DNA of 5,503 nucleotides from JALZBN01 sp035525375 (GTDB lineage: Bacteria > Actinomycetota > Acidimicrobiia > Acidimicrobiales > AC-14), in the NCBI GenBank assembly GCA_035525375.1, contig DATLEI010000074.1:1-5503 (forward strand), read 5' to 3'. The notes under the pieces are model-generated. The model saw nothing but the letters and a program-made list of their open reading frames with translations. It made no database searches and was not told the origin of the DNA. The position numbers and the translations under genes were made by a program. Positions 1 through 5,374 of this stretch are shown piece by piece (within the stretch, counting starts at the first letter, position 1; every line of letters begins with the position of its first letter).

Positions 1-1
1 C

Positions 2-490
2 GAGCTGCTCGCAGGTGGCGCCTTCGACGTCGTACTTGTGCGGGGCGTGGTCGACATACCAGGACTGGACGCCGTCGTGGTGGCCCGGGAGGCGGTCGGT
101 GTTGCGCTCTCGGTCGAACATCCCCTTGCCGACCGCCCCGCCGTAGCCCCCGGCGACCTGAACGGTGTGCCCCTCATCTCCTTCGCCCGCAGCAGCGACC
201 CGAACGAGTTCGACCGTCTCTACGCGCCCTTGCTCAGAGCAGGTATGAAGACGGTGGACCTTGTCCATGAGTCACACGAAGGCGCCGTGGACGCCTCGCT
301 GCGGTTGGTCGAACGGAAGGCTGGCGTGTCGCTCAAGCTGGAGAGCGAGGTCGCCGCCTTCGCCAGTTCAGCGGTGACGTGGCGGCCATTTGACGGCATC
401 AGTGTCGAGGTCATTGTGTCCGCCGCTTGGCGGCCGGACCGGATGTCTCCTGCCCTGCATCGCTTGGTCGAGGTGTTGGCCGGAGGGTGA
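2..490 (+). CDS. LysR-type transcriptional regulator, C-terminal part (5' end outside window)
   Basis: The reading frame is open from the left edge and 162 residues are visible. They match the effector-binding (periplasmic-binding-protein-like) domain of LysR-type regulators. The visible part begins ELLAGGAFDVVLVRG, the usual strand before the hinge. It continues with HPLADRPAVAPGDLNGVPLI (visible residues 40-59), the family pattern 'HPLA...v...dL...p.i'. GVSLKLESE (108-116) lies where family members have 'GvallP', and WRPDRMSPALHRLVEVL (143-159) is the typical C-terminal helix. The N-terminal winged-helix DNA-binding domain, about 150 residues in the family, is off the window, so the operator and inducer cannot be inferred. 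The protein would be a cytoplasmic DNA-binding regulator. LysR genes often control a divergent neighbour, which here would lie to the left. It ends with TGA, followed four bases later by a possible terminator hairpin. The family call is firm; the target is unknown. Confidence 0.9.
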   Translation, partial: ELLAGGAFDVVLVRGVVDIPGLDAVVVAREAVGVALSVEHPLADRPAVAPGDLNGVPLISFARSSDPNEFDRLYAPLLRAGMKTVDLVHESHEGAVDASLRLVERKAGVSLKLESEVAAFASSAVTWRPFDGISVEVIVSAAWRPDRMSPALHRLVEVLAGG

Positions 491-859
491 GCAAGCTTCG
501 AGAGGAGCCCCCTCCCTCCAGAAGCGTCCTCTTATCTCGGAGATGGCCGTGCAAGGCCTGAACGTCTCGACCGGCGCCGCTCGTAACACGCGGTGGCTCA
601 TCGAAGATCCGGTCGGGCACCACGTCAGCATGCCTTGCGCAGCGTGACATCGCATCGAGATCCGACGGTCGTACCAGCAGCACCGCCACGGCCGTGGCGC
701 CGACCCGTCGTGTGGCGCCCCGATTTGGCGATCTGGTCCCAGCGCGGAGCCGCCACGGTCCCAGAACATCGCCCGGACGGCGGGGGTGCGGCGATCCCTC
801 AAACGCCGGCTATACGGGTGATGCCGACGTGTCCCGCGTCCGAGTGCGATGCTCGTCAT
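491..859. other. Intergenic stretch with no convincing gene
   Basis: About 370 bases lie between the LysR stop and the chosen start of the methyltransferase. Open frames cross it on both strands, but their products are rich in Arg, Pro and Cys, resemble no family I recognise, and none has a clear ribosome binding site. The most gene-like piece is a 34-codon frame from ATG 543 to TGA 647 (MAVQGLNVSTGAARNTRW...). Most of its codons end in G or C, but its only purine tract touches the ATG with no spacing. The frame of the following methyltransferase also stays open back to an ATG at 593, but that extension is not family-like. Part of this interval may hold the methyltransferase promoter. Confidence 0.5.
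495..525 (+). terminator. Possible intrinsic terminator after the LysR gene
   Basis: GCTTC (495-499) pairs with GAAGC (521-525). Inside that, GAGG (502-505) pairs with CCTC (515-518), separated by a two-by-two internal mismatch and closing a nine-base C-rich loop. The stem begins four bases after the LysR stop. The sequence after it (GTCCTCTTATCTC) is pyrimidine-rich but has no true T-run, so the call is weak. Actinobacterial terminators often lack the T-run. Confidence 0.33.
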
Positions 860-1675
860 GTGTCTGCCAGCCGACGGCTTCAGCGTCCTCCCGAGCTGGC
901 CGAAACCTTCGACCGCGTCGGGGACGGCTATGAGGCCCGTCCCGGATATCCGACCGCTGTGTTCGACACGCTGTCAGACCGCTGCGGGCTCCGCCCGGGA
1001 GCACGCGTGCTTGAGATCGGCCCTGGGACGGGCCAGGCCACGCTTCCGATGCTCGACCGTGGCGCAGCGGTCACGGCCGTCGAACCCGGAGCATCATTGG
1101 CTCGGAGGCTCGGCGAGAGGACAGTGGGCCGAAGCATCGAGATCGTCGTCTCCAGATTCGAGGATGCCGCGCTGGCGGAGAAGTCCTTCGACCTGGCGGC
1201 TTCCGCCACGGCGTTCCACTGGGTCGATACCGCCGTCGGCCTCCAGCGTTGCGCCGATGCCTTGGTTGACGGCGGGTATCTGGCGCTCTGGTGGACGGTG
1301 TGGGGAGATCCCGACCGCCCCGATCCCTTTCACGAGGCGCTGGTTCCCGTTCTCCGGCAACGGGCTCCCCACCTCGTTGCCGAAGAAGCCGGGGCAGTCG
1401 CCTACCAGCAGGACATGGCTGATCGTGCTGCGTGCATCGCGTCGGTCGGTGCGTTCGAGGCGCCGACCGAGGAGACGTTCACCTGGGAAGGGACGCATGA
1501 TCCTGCGTCCCTGCGCGCCATGTTCGCCACTTTCGGTGCCTGGATCGCGCTGTCCGAGCAGCTCAGGACCCAGCTCCTGGATGAGGTGGAGAACGTCGCG
1601 CACCGAGAATTCGCAGGTGCCGTGACGCGCCCTTACAAGACGGTCCTCTACACAGCCCGTCGATGGCCGAGGTAG
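860..1675 (+). CDS. Class I SAM-dependent methyltransferase
   Basis: The product is about 271 residues with a Rossmann-fold methyltransferase domain in the N-terminal half. FDRVGDGYEARPGYP (about residues 17-31) is the usual opening of this group. Motif I, the SAM-binding glycine loop VLEIGPGTG, lies at about 50-58, with the acidic residue that holds the SAM ribose in TAVEPG (Glu at about 75). The motif IV region is FDLAASATAFHW (about 110-121), followed by ALVDGGYLALWW after motif V. The substrate is unknown; relatives are annotated only as methyltransferases and are cytoplasmic. The frame is open back to 593, but the extra N-terminal residues are low in family character. I chose GTG 860 because it leaves the usual short lead before FDRVG. 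ATG 821 is the main alternative, and neither has a clear Shine-Dalgarno site. GATGCT (848-853) lies six bases before GTG 860, a poor -10 box that would allow a leaderless start. The gene stands alone and converges on the nitrile hydratase operon. Confidence 0.92.
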   Translation: MSASRRLQRPPELAETFDRVGDGYEARPGYPTAVFDTLSDRCGLRPGARVLEIGPGTGQATLPMLDRGAAVTAVEPGASLARRLGERTVGRSIEIVVSRFEDAALAEKSFDLAASATAFHWVDTAVGLQRCADALVDGGYLALWWTVWGDPDRPDPFHEALVPVLRQRAPHLVAEEAGAVAYQQDMADRAACIASVGAFEAPTEETFTWEGTHDPASLRAMFATFGAWIALSEQLRTQLLDEVENVAHREFAGAVTRPYKTVLYTARRWPR

Positions 1676-1808
1676 GTCCCGCCGAGCAAAGCTCCGTGCC
1701 GACGTTTCTGTCCGGCTGTTGTTGGCGCTCCGCCACCGGCCCCAAACTTCGAATCCGCACGCCGACAATCCTCTCCCGGACCCCGCCCCATATCCGCAGC
1801 TCCGCGGC

Positions 1809-1824
1809 GGGCGCACGGGCGCCC
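1809..1824. terminator. Possible bidirectional hairpin between convergent genes
   Basis: GGGCGC (1809-1814) and GCGCCC (1819-1824) form a perfect six-base stem around a four-base loop. It lies in the 238-base gap (1676-1913) between the end of the plus-strand methyltransferase and the end of the minus-strand nitrile hydratase operon, where a shared terminator would be expected. There is no T-run on either side, and short GC stems are common by chance in such DNA. I see nothing else of note in this gap. Confidence 0.3.
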
Positions 1825-1913
1825 ACAACGCCGTCAATGTGAGCACCCGGATTGCCGCTAAGCTCGCTTCTGAGCCTGTCGCCTGCCGGACCGCGCCCAC
1901 GGGGCCTTCGCCC

Positions 1914-2198
1914 TTATCCGATAAGCCCTTCGATGGCGAACTCGTCGATCAGGCCGGCGTCCAAGACCAGGCATTGGAGCGCAACCGTCCAGCTGTCCCA
2001 GTACGGGCGTTCAGGCTCGGCTGCGATCGCAGCGATCAGCTGCTGGCGGAATGGTTCCCGATCGCCGTTGAAGCATGTCTCGACGATCGCGGCACACAGG
2101 CCGAACACGCGCGACTGCCACGGCGCCTCGAAGACGAGTTCGCCGTTCCGCCGCGGCGGAGCGGCGGGGCCGTCGATGTCGAGCAACTCGGCGTTCAC
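1914..2198 (-). CDS. Nitrile hydratase accessory protein (activator / subunit-swapping chaperone)
   Basis: This 94-residue protein matches the small nitrile hydratase accessory family related to the N-terminal part of the beta subunit (NhlE/P14K type). The family signature is NGELVFEAPWQSRVFGL (about 18-34), then IAAIAAEPERPYWDSWTVAL (about 55-74) and LVLDAGLI (about 77-84), the common 'f..PWq.raf.l' and 'Y..W..ALe.l....Gl' pattern. In known cobalt-type systems this protein carries a cobalt-loaded alpha subunit and exchanges it into the mature enzyme. It has no CXCC motif, and it is too short for the large GTPase-type activators of iron enzymes. The start is GTG 2198, whose last two bases begin the TGA stop of the alpha gene (a GTGA overlap). 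No Shine-Dalgarno site is evident, so translation probably depends on ribosomes finishing nthA. It lacks the His-rich C-terminal tail seen in some relatives. Confidence 0.88.
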   Translation of the reverse strand: MNAELLDIDGPAAPPRRNGELVFEAPWQSRVFGLCAAIVETCFNGDREPFRQQLIAAIAAEPERPYWDSWTVALQCLVLDAGLIDEFAIEGLIG

Positions 2199-2794
2199 AG
2201 CCGAGCCACACCGATCATCGAGTCACGTGTGACGATCTCGGCGAGTTCCTCCTCCGACAGACCGTCAGTCCCGGCCGGCCTCTCCGGCACGACGAGGTAG
2301 CGCACCTCGGCGGAGGAGTCCCAGACCCGGATGTCGACGTCCTCGGACAGCTCGCAGCCCATCTCCCGCAAGAGGACGCGCGGCTCGCGCACCAGTCGTG
2401 CACGGTACGGCGCGTCCTTGTACCACGCCGGCGGCAGGCCGAGGACCGACCACGGGTAGCACGAGCACAGCGTGCAGACCACCACGTTGTGCACGCCGGG
2501 GGAGTTCTCGAGGGCGACGAGGTTGCCTTCCGGTGTGCCGAAGCCGAACTCGCGCACCGCAGCCGTGCCGTCCTCGAGCAGCCTGGCCCTGTACTGGGAA
2601 TCGACCCAGGCTCGCGCCACGACCTTGGCACCGTTCAGCGGGCCGATGTCGTTCTCGTAGAGACGGATGACATCCTCGATGAACCCTTGGGGGACGAGGC
2701 CCTTCTCCGTCAGCAGTTCCTCGAGGGCGGCGGCCCGCCGTTCGATAGGCGACGGCGGCGTCGGGTGGTGGCCGTGAAGGTGGGCTTGGTTCAT
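2195..2794 (-). CDS. nthA: Nitrile hydratase alpha subunit, cobalt type
   Basis: The alpha subunit (199 residues, the usual length) of nitrile hydratase (EC 4.2.1.84), which adds water to nitriles to give amides in the cytoplasm. The metal claw is VCTLCSCYPW (about 106-115). Cys107, Cys110, Ser111 and Cys112 would bind one metal ion, with Cys110 and Cys112 oxidised after translation in known enzymes. Thr108 and the Tyr after the last Cys are typical of cobalt enzymes; iron enzymes have VCSLCSCT. Other family stretches are YENDIGPLNGAKVVARAWVD (46-65), GLPPAWYK (119-126), RVWDSSAEVRY (156-166), VPERPAGTDG (169-178) and TRDSMIGV (189-196). The N-terminus is His-rich (MNQAHLHGHH). The ATG at 2794 overlaps the beta-subunit stop as ATGA and has GGAG five bases upstream. 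The frame is open far upstream, but that part is a shadow of the beta gene. It overlaps the accessory gene by four bases. Confidence 0.97.
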   Translation of the reverse strand: MNQAHLHGHHPTPPSPIERRAAALEELLTEKGLVPQGFIEDVIRLYENDIGPLNGAKVVARAWVDSQYRARLLEDGTAAVREFGFGTPEGNLVALENSPGVHNVVVCTLCSCYPWSVLGLPPAWYKDAPYRARLVREPRVLLREMGCELSEDVDIRVWDSSAEVRYLVVPERPAGTDGLSEEELAEIVTRDSMIGVARL

Positions 2795-3417
2795 GCCCGC
2801 TCCAGGTAACTGTCCCAAAGATCGACGTTGACGGTGACGCCGGGTTGTCCGTCGTTCCACAGCTCGTCGGCGTCGAAACGCACGGAGTACGTGGGTTCGT
2901 GGACACGATGCTCGGAGTGCGCTTCGACGTCGGGGAGGCTGAAGTAGCCGTCGCAACGCGTGACGACACCGACGTGGCCACGGATGTACCACGGACAGCG
3001 TGTATGCCGCCGGGGATGCCACCCGCGTACACGCACGCGGTCGCCGACGGTGAAGCGGGCTCGTCCCACGGGCGGATCGGTGATCGTCCCGGCGGTCAGC
3101 GGCGCGGACAACGGATACGGTCCGCCGGCGCGCGCCTCGAGTTCGGCGTGGGTCACGATTCCGGCCTCGACGGCCAGGGTCGCCGCTGCCGTCACCCAGC
3201 GCTCGTAATACGACGAAGTCAGGTACCGCACGGTGTCCATACGTTCGATGGCGTGACGCAGCGCGCCGTCGGCGCCATTCGGTAGGTGGTGAGGGAGGAT
3301 CACGCGGAAAAGCAACCGAGTCGCAGCCTCCCAGCGCGCGTGGTAGTGCCGCTCGTACGGCTCTACGACAACGGGCCCAAAGCCTTGGCGGCCGCCCAGA
3401 TCGTGGGCGCTGTCCAC
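2791..3417 (-). CDS. nthB: Nitrile hydratase beta subunit
   Basis: The 208-residue beta subunit pairs with alpha and helps form the active-site cleft. It begins with the family hallmark MDSAHDLGGRQGFGPV (1-16). Next come FHxxWE-like YHARWE (25-30), IERMDTVRYLTSSYYERW (57-74) and EAGIVTHAELEAR (84-96). The C-terminal SH3-like barrel has FTVGDRVRVR (122-131), WYIRGHVGVV (143-152), YSVRFDADELW (177-187) and VDLWDSYLE (198-206). Two arginines contact the oxidised claw cysteines in known enzymes; their likely equivalents are Arg59 in IERM and Arg146 in YIRG. Many cobalt-type beta subunits are about 226-233 residues, and the shortening lies mainly in the linker before the barrel (about 97-121). The GTG at 3417 has no Shine-Dalgarno site but sits six bases after a -10-like box. 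It is the first gene of the operon, in the beta-then-alpha order of several cobalt-type clusters. Confidence 0.96.
   Translation of the reverse strand: MDSAHDLGGRQGFGPVVVEPYERHYHARWEAATRLLFRVILPHHLPNGADGALRHAIERMDTVRYLTSSYYERWVTAAATLAVEAGIVTHAELEARAGGPYPLSAPLTAGTITDPPVGRARFTVGDRVRVRGWHPRRHTRCPWYIRGHVGVVTRCDGYFSLPDVEAHSEHRVHEPTYSVRFDADELWNDGQPGVTVNVDLWDSYLERA
2800..2803 (-). promoter_or_regulatory. Ribosome binding site of nthA
   Basis: GGAG on the minus strand lies five bases before the nthA ATG, inside the last codons of nthB (Leu-Glu-Arg-Ala). It fixes the alpha start at 2794 and supports coupled translation through the ATGA overlap. Confidence 0.65.
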
Positions 3418-3429
3418 GTGCCGATTCTA
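3418..3429 (-). promoter_or_regulatory. Putative -10 box for a leaderless nitrile hydratase mRNA
   Basis: On the minus strand TAGAAT (3429 to 3424) fits the actinobacterial -10 pattern TANNNT. It is followed by exactly six bases and then the GTG of nthB, which puts the expected transcription start on the first base of the start codon. No Shine-Dalgarno site precedes that GTG, as expected for a leaderless message. I see no convincing -35 at the usual distance. The rest of the 3418-3666 gap up to the kinase stop shows no gene or regulator site that I can recognise. Confidence 0.5.
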
Positions 3430-3666
3430 CGCGGCGGTTCGACGTGTTCTCCATACACGGCCGGGCAAGCCAGAAAGCGAATCGCCTAGACCTGAACCGT
3501 GCCAACTCGAGGCGGTGGCTCGGCATCGTCGACCCGGTGTCTCGAGCCGGCCGGGCGGCGCTTTGGCTGGTAGGCCGGATGTCCCATAACGACGCCGCAC
3601 CGTCCGTTCAAGGGTGCCCACCAACGCCGGCTTGGCCGCGAACAGCAGGCAGCCCGACGGCCCGCT

Positions 3667-4671
3667 TCAGCGGCTGAGAGCGTCCGCCAGGCGGTGCAGA
3701 CTCGCCGCCCACGCCCGTTCCTCCTCGTCGCATTGCGGTCGGGCGTCGTACCCGTACGCCTGCGCTCGTGCCAGGAGCGAGGCCCACGCCGCCACTCGCT
3801 CGGCGTCCATCTCGGCCGCTCGTGCGTACGCCTCCACCCACGTCCATGCGAGCCGGCCATCACCGTCGCGCTCGGCTGGAAAGACGGCGGACGCTTCCAG
3901 TAGTGGCCACACCTCAGCGTGCCGATCCCCGCGCTGGCCGTGCGGGTCGATGACCCGCCACGCGGTTCCATGGAGCAACACGTTGCGATCATGGAGATCG
4001 CCGTGCAGAAGCGCCTCGTGGCAGCGGGGGTCGGTGTCGCCCAGCCGGTCGAGGGCGGCCCGCACGACCGGATGGGCGCAGGCCGTCGGGCCCGGAGCAG
4101 GCCCAGGGAGGTCCCATTTCGCCGGTGGCGGTCCCGCCGAGTGCAGCCTGGCGGCTAGCCGTCCGATTTGGGACAGCCAGTCGACGACACTCAGGCCCAC
4201 CGCTTCGAGGCGACGGCCGGGCATCAGCCGTTCGAGGAGCAAGGTGAAGCCGTCGTCTCGACGGTCGTAAAGCAGCGCCACGGCGCCCGTGTGCGCCCAG
4301 AAGGCAAGCGCGTCGCCTTCGAATCGAAGCGCTTCGGAGCCGGCAACCCGTGGATGAACCTTCACGACCACGGGTTCGCCGTGACGCCTTGCGCCACAGA
4401 CCAGGGCGACCACGCCCCCCGCCAGCACTTCCACGCCGTCGAGCTCCCAGGCGGCAACCGCAGCGTCGAGCCGAGCCCGGACCTCGTCCGCTGCCGACAC
4501 CGGGTCGCATCCCGCCCAGAAGCGGGCCCAGTGCGACCCGAGGCGGCGCAGCTCGCCGTCGAAAGCGTCTCGGAGGTATGTCGGCGAGCACGGGTGCGGG
4601 ACCACGCCGTCATGCTCGCACTCGGCGAGACGTCCGATGCCCAACATCCTGACCAGGGGACCCTGTATCAC
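3667..4671 (-). CDS. Small-molecule kinase, aminoglycoside 6-phosphotransferase / hydroxyurea kinase type
   Basis: This product of about 334 residues has a protein-kinase-like fold. VVVKVHP (about 101-107) carries the likely ATP-binding lysine (about 104), with an acidic helix after it. FTLLLERLMPGRRLE (about 142-156) spans the hinge. LLHGDLHDRN (about 221-230) is the Brenner-type catalytic loop, with Asp225, His227 and Asn230. VIDPHGQRGD (about 240-249) holds the magnesium-binding Asp242. The IDPxG form is typical of the APH(6)/hydroxyurea-resistance kinases, which phosphorylate a drug hydroxyl in the cytoplasm; the real substrate here is unknown. The start is taken as GTG 4671, which forms a GTGA overlap with the preceding methyltransferase stop. 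ATG 4647 (326 residues) is a good alternative. Either leaves the protein about 50 residues longer than classical APH(6) enzymes of 266-280 residues, mostly at the N-terminus, which is Cys-containing and poorly conserved in my view. It ends in ADALSR, and 249 bases separate it from nthB. Confidence 0.85.
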   Translation of the reverse strand: MIQGPLVRMLGIGRLAECEHDGVVPHPCSPTYLRDAFDGELRRLGSHWARFWAGCDPVSAADEVRARLDAAVAAWELDGVEVLAGGVVALVCGARRHGEPVVVKVHPRVAGSEALRFEGDALAFWAHTGAVALLYDRRDDGFTLLLERLMPGRRLEAVGLSVVDWLSQIGRLAARLHSAGPPPAKWDLPGPAPGPTACAHPVVRAALDRLGDTDPRCHEALLHGDLHDRNVLLHGTAWRVIDPHGQRGDRHAEVWPLLEASAVFPAERDGDGRLAWTWVEAYARAAEMDAERVAAWASLLARAQAYGYDARPQCDEEERAWAASLHRLADALSR

Positions 4672-5306
4672 GACAGCAAACGTCGGACAACGGCCCACTG
4701 GTAGTAGAAGTCGTGGTCGTCGTCTCGCCATGTCTCGAAGACCTCGACGTTGCCGATCGCGCCGAGCATCGACCTCCATCGCTCGTCTGAGCGTCGACTA
4801 AAAAGCCGCGGCGTCCGGCCAGCGACCTTGTCCTCCTTGCTGTACCCCTCGACGTCCCGCCCACCCCACACTCCTATGGCCGCGGTGCCGCCGGGTTTCA
4901 ACACGCGGGACATTTCGGACAGGGCGATCGCGATAGCGCTGTTGGGCACGTGCATCAGCGTGCTCATGGTCCACACCGAGTCGAACGCCGCCGTCCGAAA
5001 AGGAAGGCGCCGAACGGATGCCCGCGCCATAAGTGCTCCAGTCCTCTGGCAGCGGCGCGCATGCTCGATCGATAGTTCGATCGCGACAAGGCGATGCCCT
5101 TCTTCAATGAACCTGGCCGCGTCGCGACCTGGACCAGAACCGACTTCAAGAACACAACGTGGTCCGCCGGCGACAACGGACGCCAGGAAGCGCTCGCGAG
5201 CAGCCAGCCGGCGTGGCTCAATTGGTCGATGCAGTCGCTCGTCACCTTCGTCGTCGTAGTAGGCCGCGAGCTCCAGCTCGACGTCAGCGGGATCCACTGA
5301 GGACAT
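4668..5306 (-). CDS. Class I SAM-dependent methyltransferase, coupled to the kinase
   Basis: The product has 212 residues and a single Rossmann methyltransferase domain. A helix-rich lead (AAYYDDEGDERLHRP, 14-28) precedes motif I VLEVGSGPG (52-60). Glu77 in LVAIELS is the SAM-ribose acidic residue. LPFRTAAFDSVWTMSTLMHV (101-120) covers motifs III-IV, and EMSRVLKPGGTAAIGVWGG (131-149) is the usual post-domain strand. The C-terminal DFYYQWAVVRRLL (199-211) closes the sheet. The substrate is unknown; the WGG and YYQW features suggest a small-molecule enzyme, but this is inference. The ATG at 5306 is preceded by GGTGA with six bases of spacing. Its stop overlaps the kinase start, so the two are probably translated together from one message. 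This suggests that one substrate, perhaps an antibiotic or a metabolite, is both methylated and phosphorylated. It is divergent from the remnant at the right edge. Confidence 0.93.
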   Translation of the reverse strand: MSSVDPADVELELAAYYDDEGDERLHRPIEPRRLAARERFLASVVAGGPRCVLEVGSGPGRDAARFIEEGHRLVAIELSIEHARRCQRTGALMARASVRRLPFRTAAFDSVWTMSTLMHVPNSAIAIALSEMSRVLKPGGTAAIGVWGGRDVEGYSKEDKVAGRTPRLFSRRSDERWRSMLGAIGNVEVFETWRDDDHDFYYQWAVVRRLLS

Positions 5307-5312
5307 CGCCGC

Positions 5313-5317
5313 TCACC
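5313..5317 (-). promoter_or_regulatory. Ribosome binding site of the second methyltransferase
   Basis: GGTGA on the minus strand, within AGGGTGAG, can pair with the UCACC at the 3' end of 16S rRNA. It stands six bases before ATG 5306, which supports that start. I see no clear -10/-35 pair in the short space upstream. Confidence 0.5.
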
Positions 5318-5374
5318 CTAAGACTCTCGCTGGGTTGTCCTGGGAATGGCGCAGCCGGCCCCAGGGTCAGTGGG

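Noticed and set aside
411..689. Minus-strand frame opposite the LysR end and the following gap, starting at GTG 689
   Set aside because: Its beginning looks somewhat protein-like, but third-position GC is lower, there is no recognisable family, and half of it lies opposite the real LysR gene.
849..1625. Second plus-strand frame of 258 codons across the first methyltransferase
   Set aside because: Its product is Arg/Ser/Pro-rich with no domain; the overlapping frame contains all methyltransferase motifs.
1684..1694. GAGC-AAA-GCTC hairpin just after the first methyltransferase
   Set aside because: Only four base pairs with a three-base loop and no T-run; too short to call a terminator.
1744..1762. 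TTCGAATCC resembling a tRNA T-loop
   Set aside because: The flanking bases do not form a T-stem and no acceptor or anticodon arms can be built around it.
2459..2479. Claw motif as evidence for thiocyanate hydrolase
   Set aside because: Thiocyanate hydrolase has its beta-equivalent split into two subunits; here one complete beta subunit with both halves is present beside a nitrile hydratase activator.
2795..3526. Open frame extending the alpha subunit upstream to 3526 (443 residues)
   Set aside because: The extra residues are an Arg-rich shadow of the beta gene; the ATGA overlap, GGAG site and family length all place the start at 2794.
4672..4779. N-terminal extension of the kinase back to 4779
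   Set aside because: It lies inside the coding end of the second methyltransferase and has no family character; the GTGA overlap at 4671 is a better start.
5159..5374. Plus-strand frame running upstream of the remnant into the second methyltransferase
   Set aside because: It is antisense to the N-terminus of a clear gene, and the residues before 5375 do not resemble a methyltransferase.
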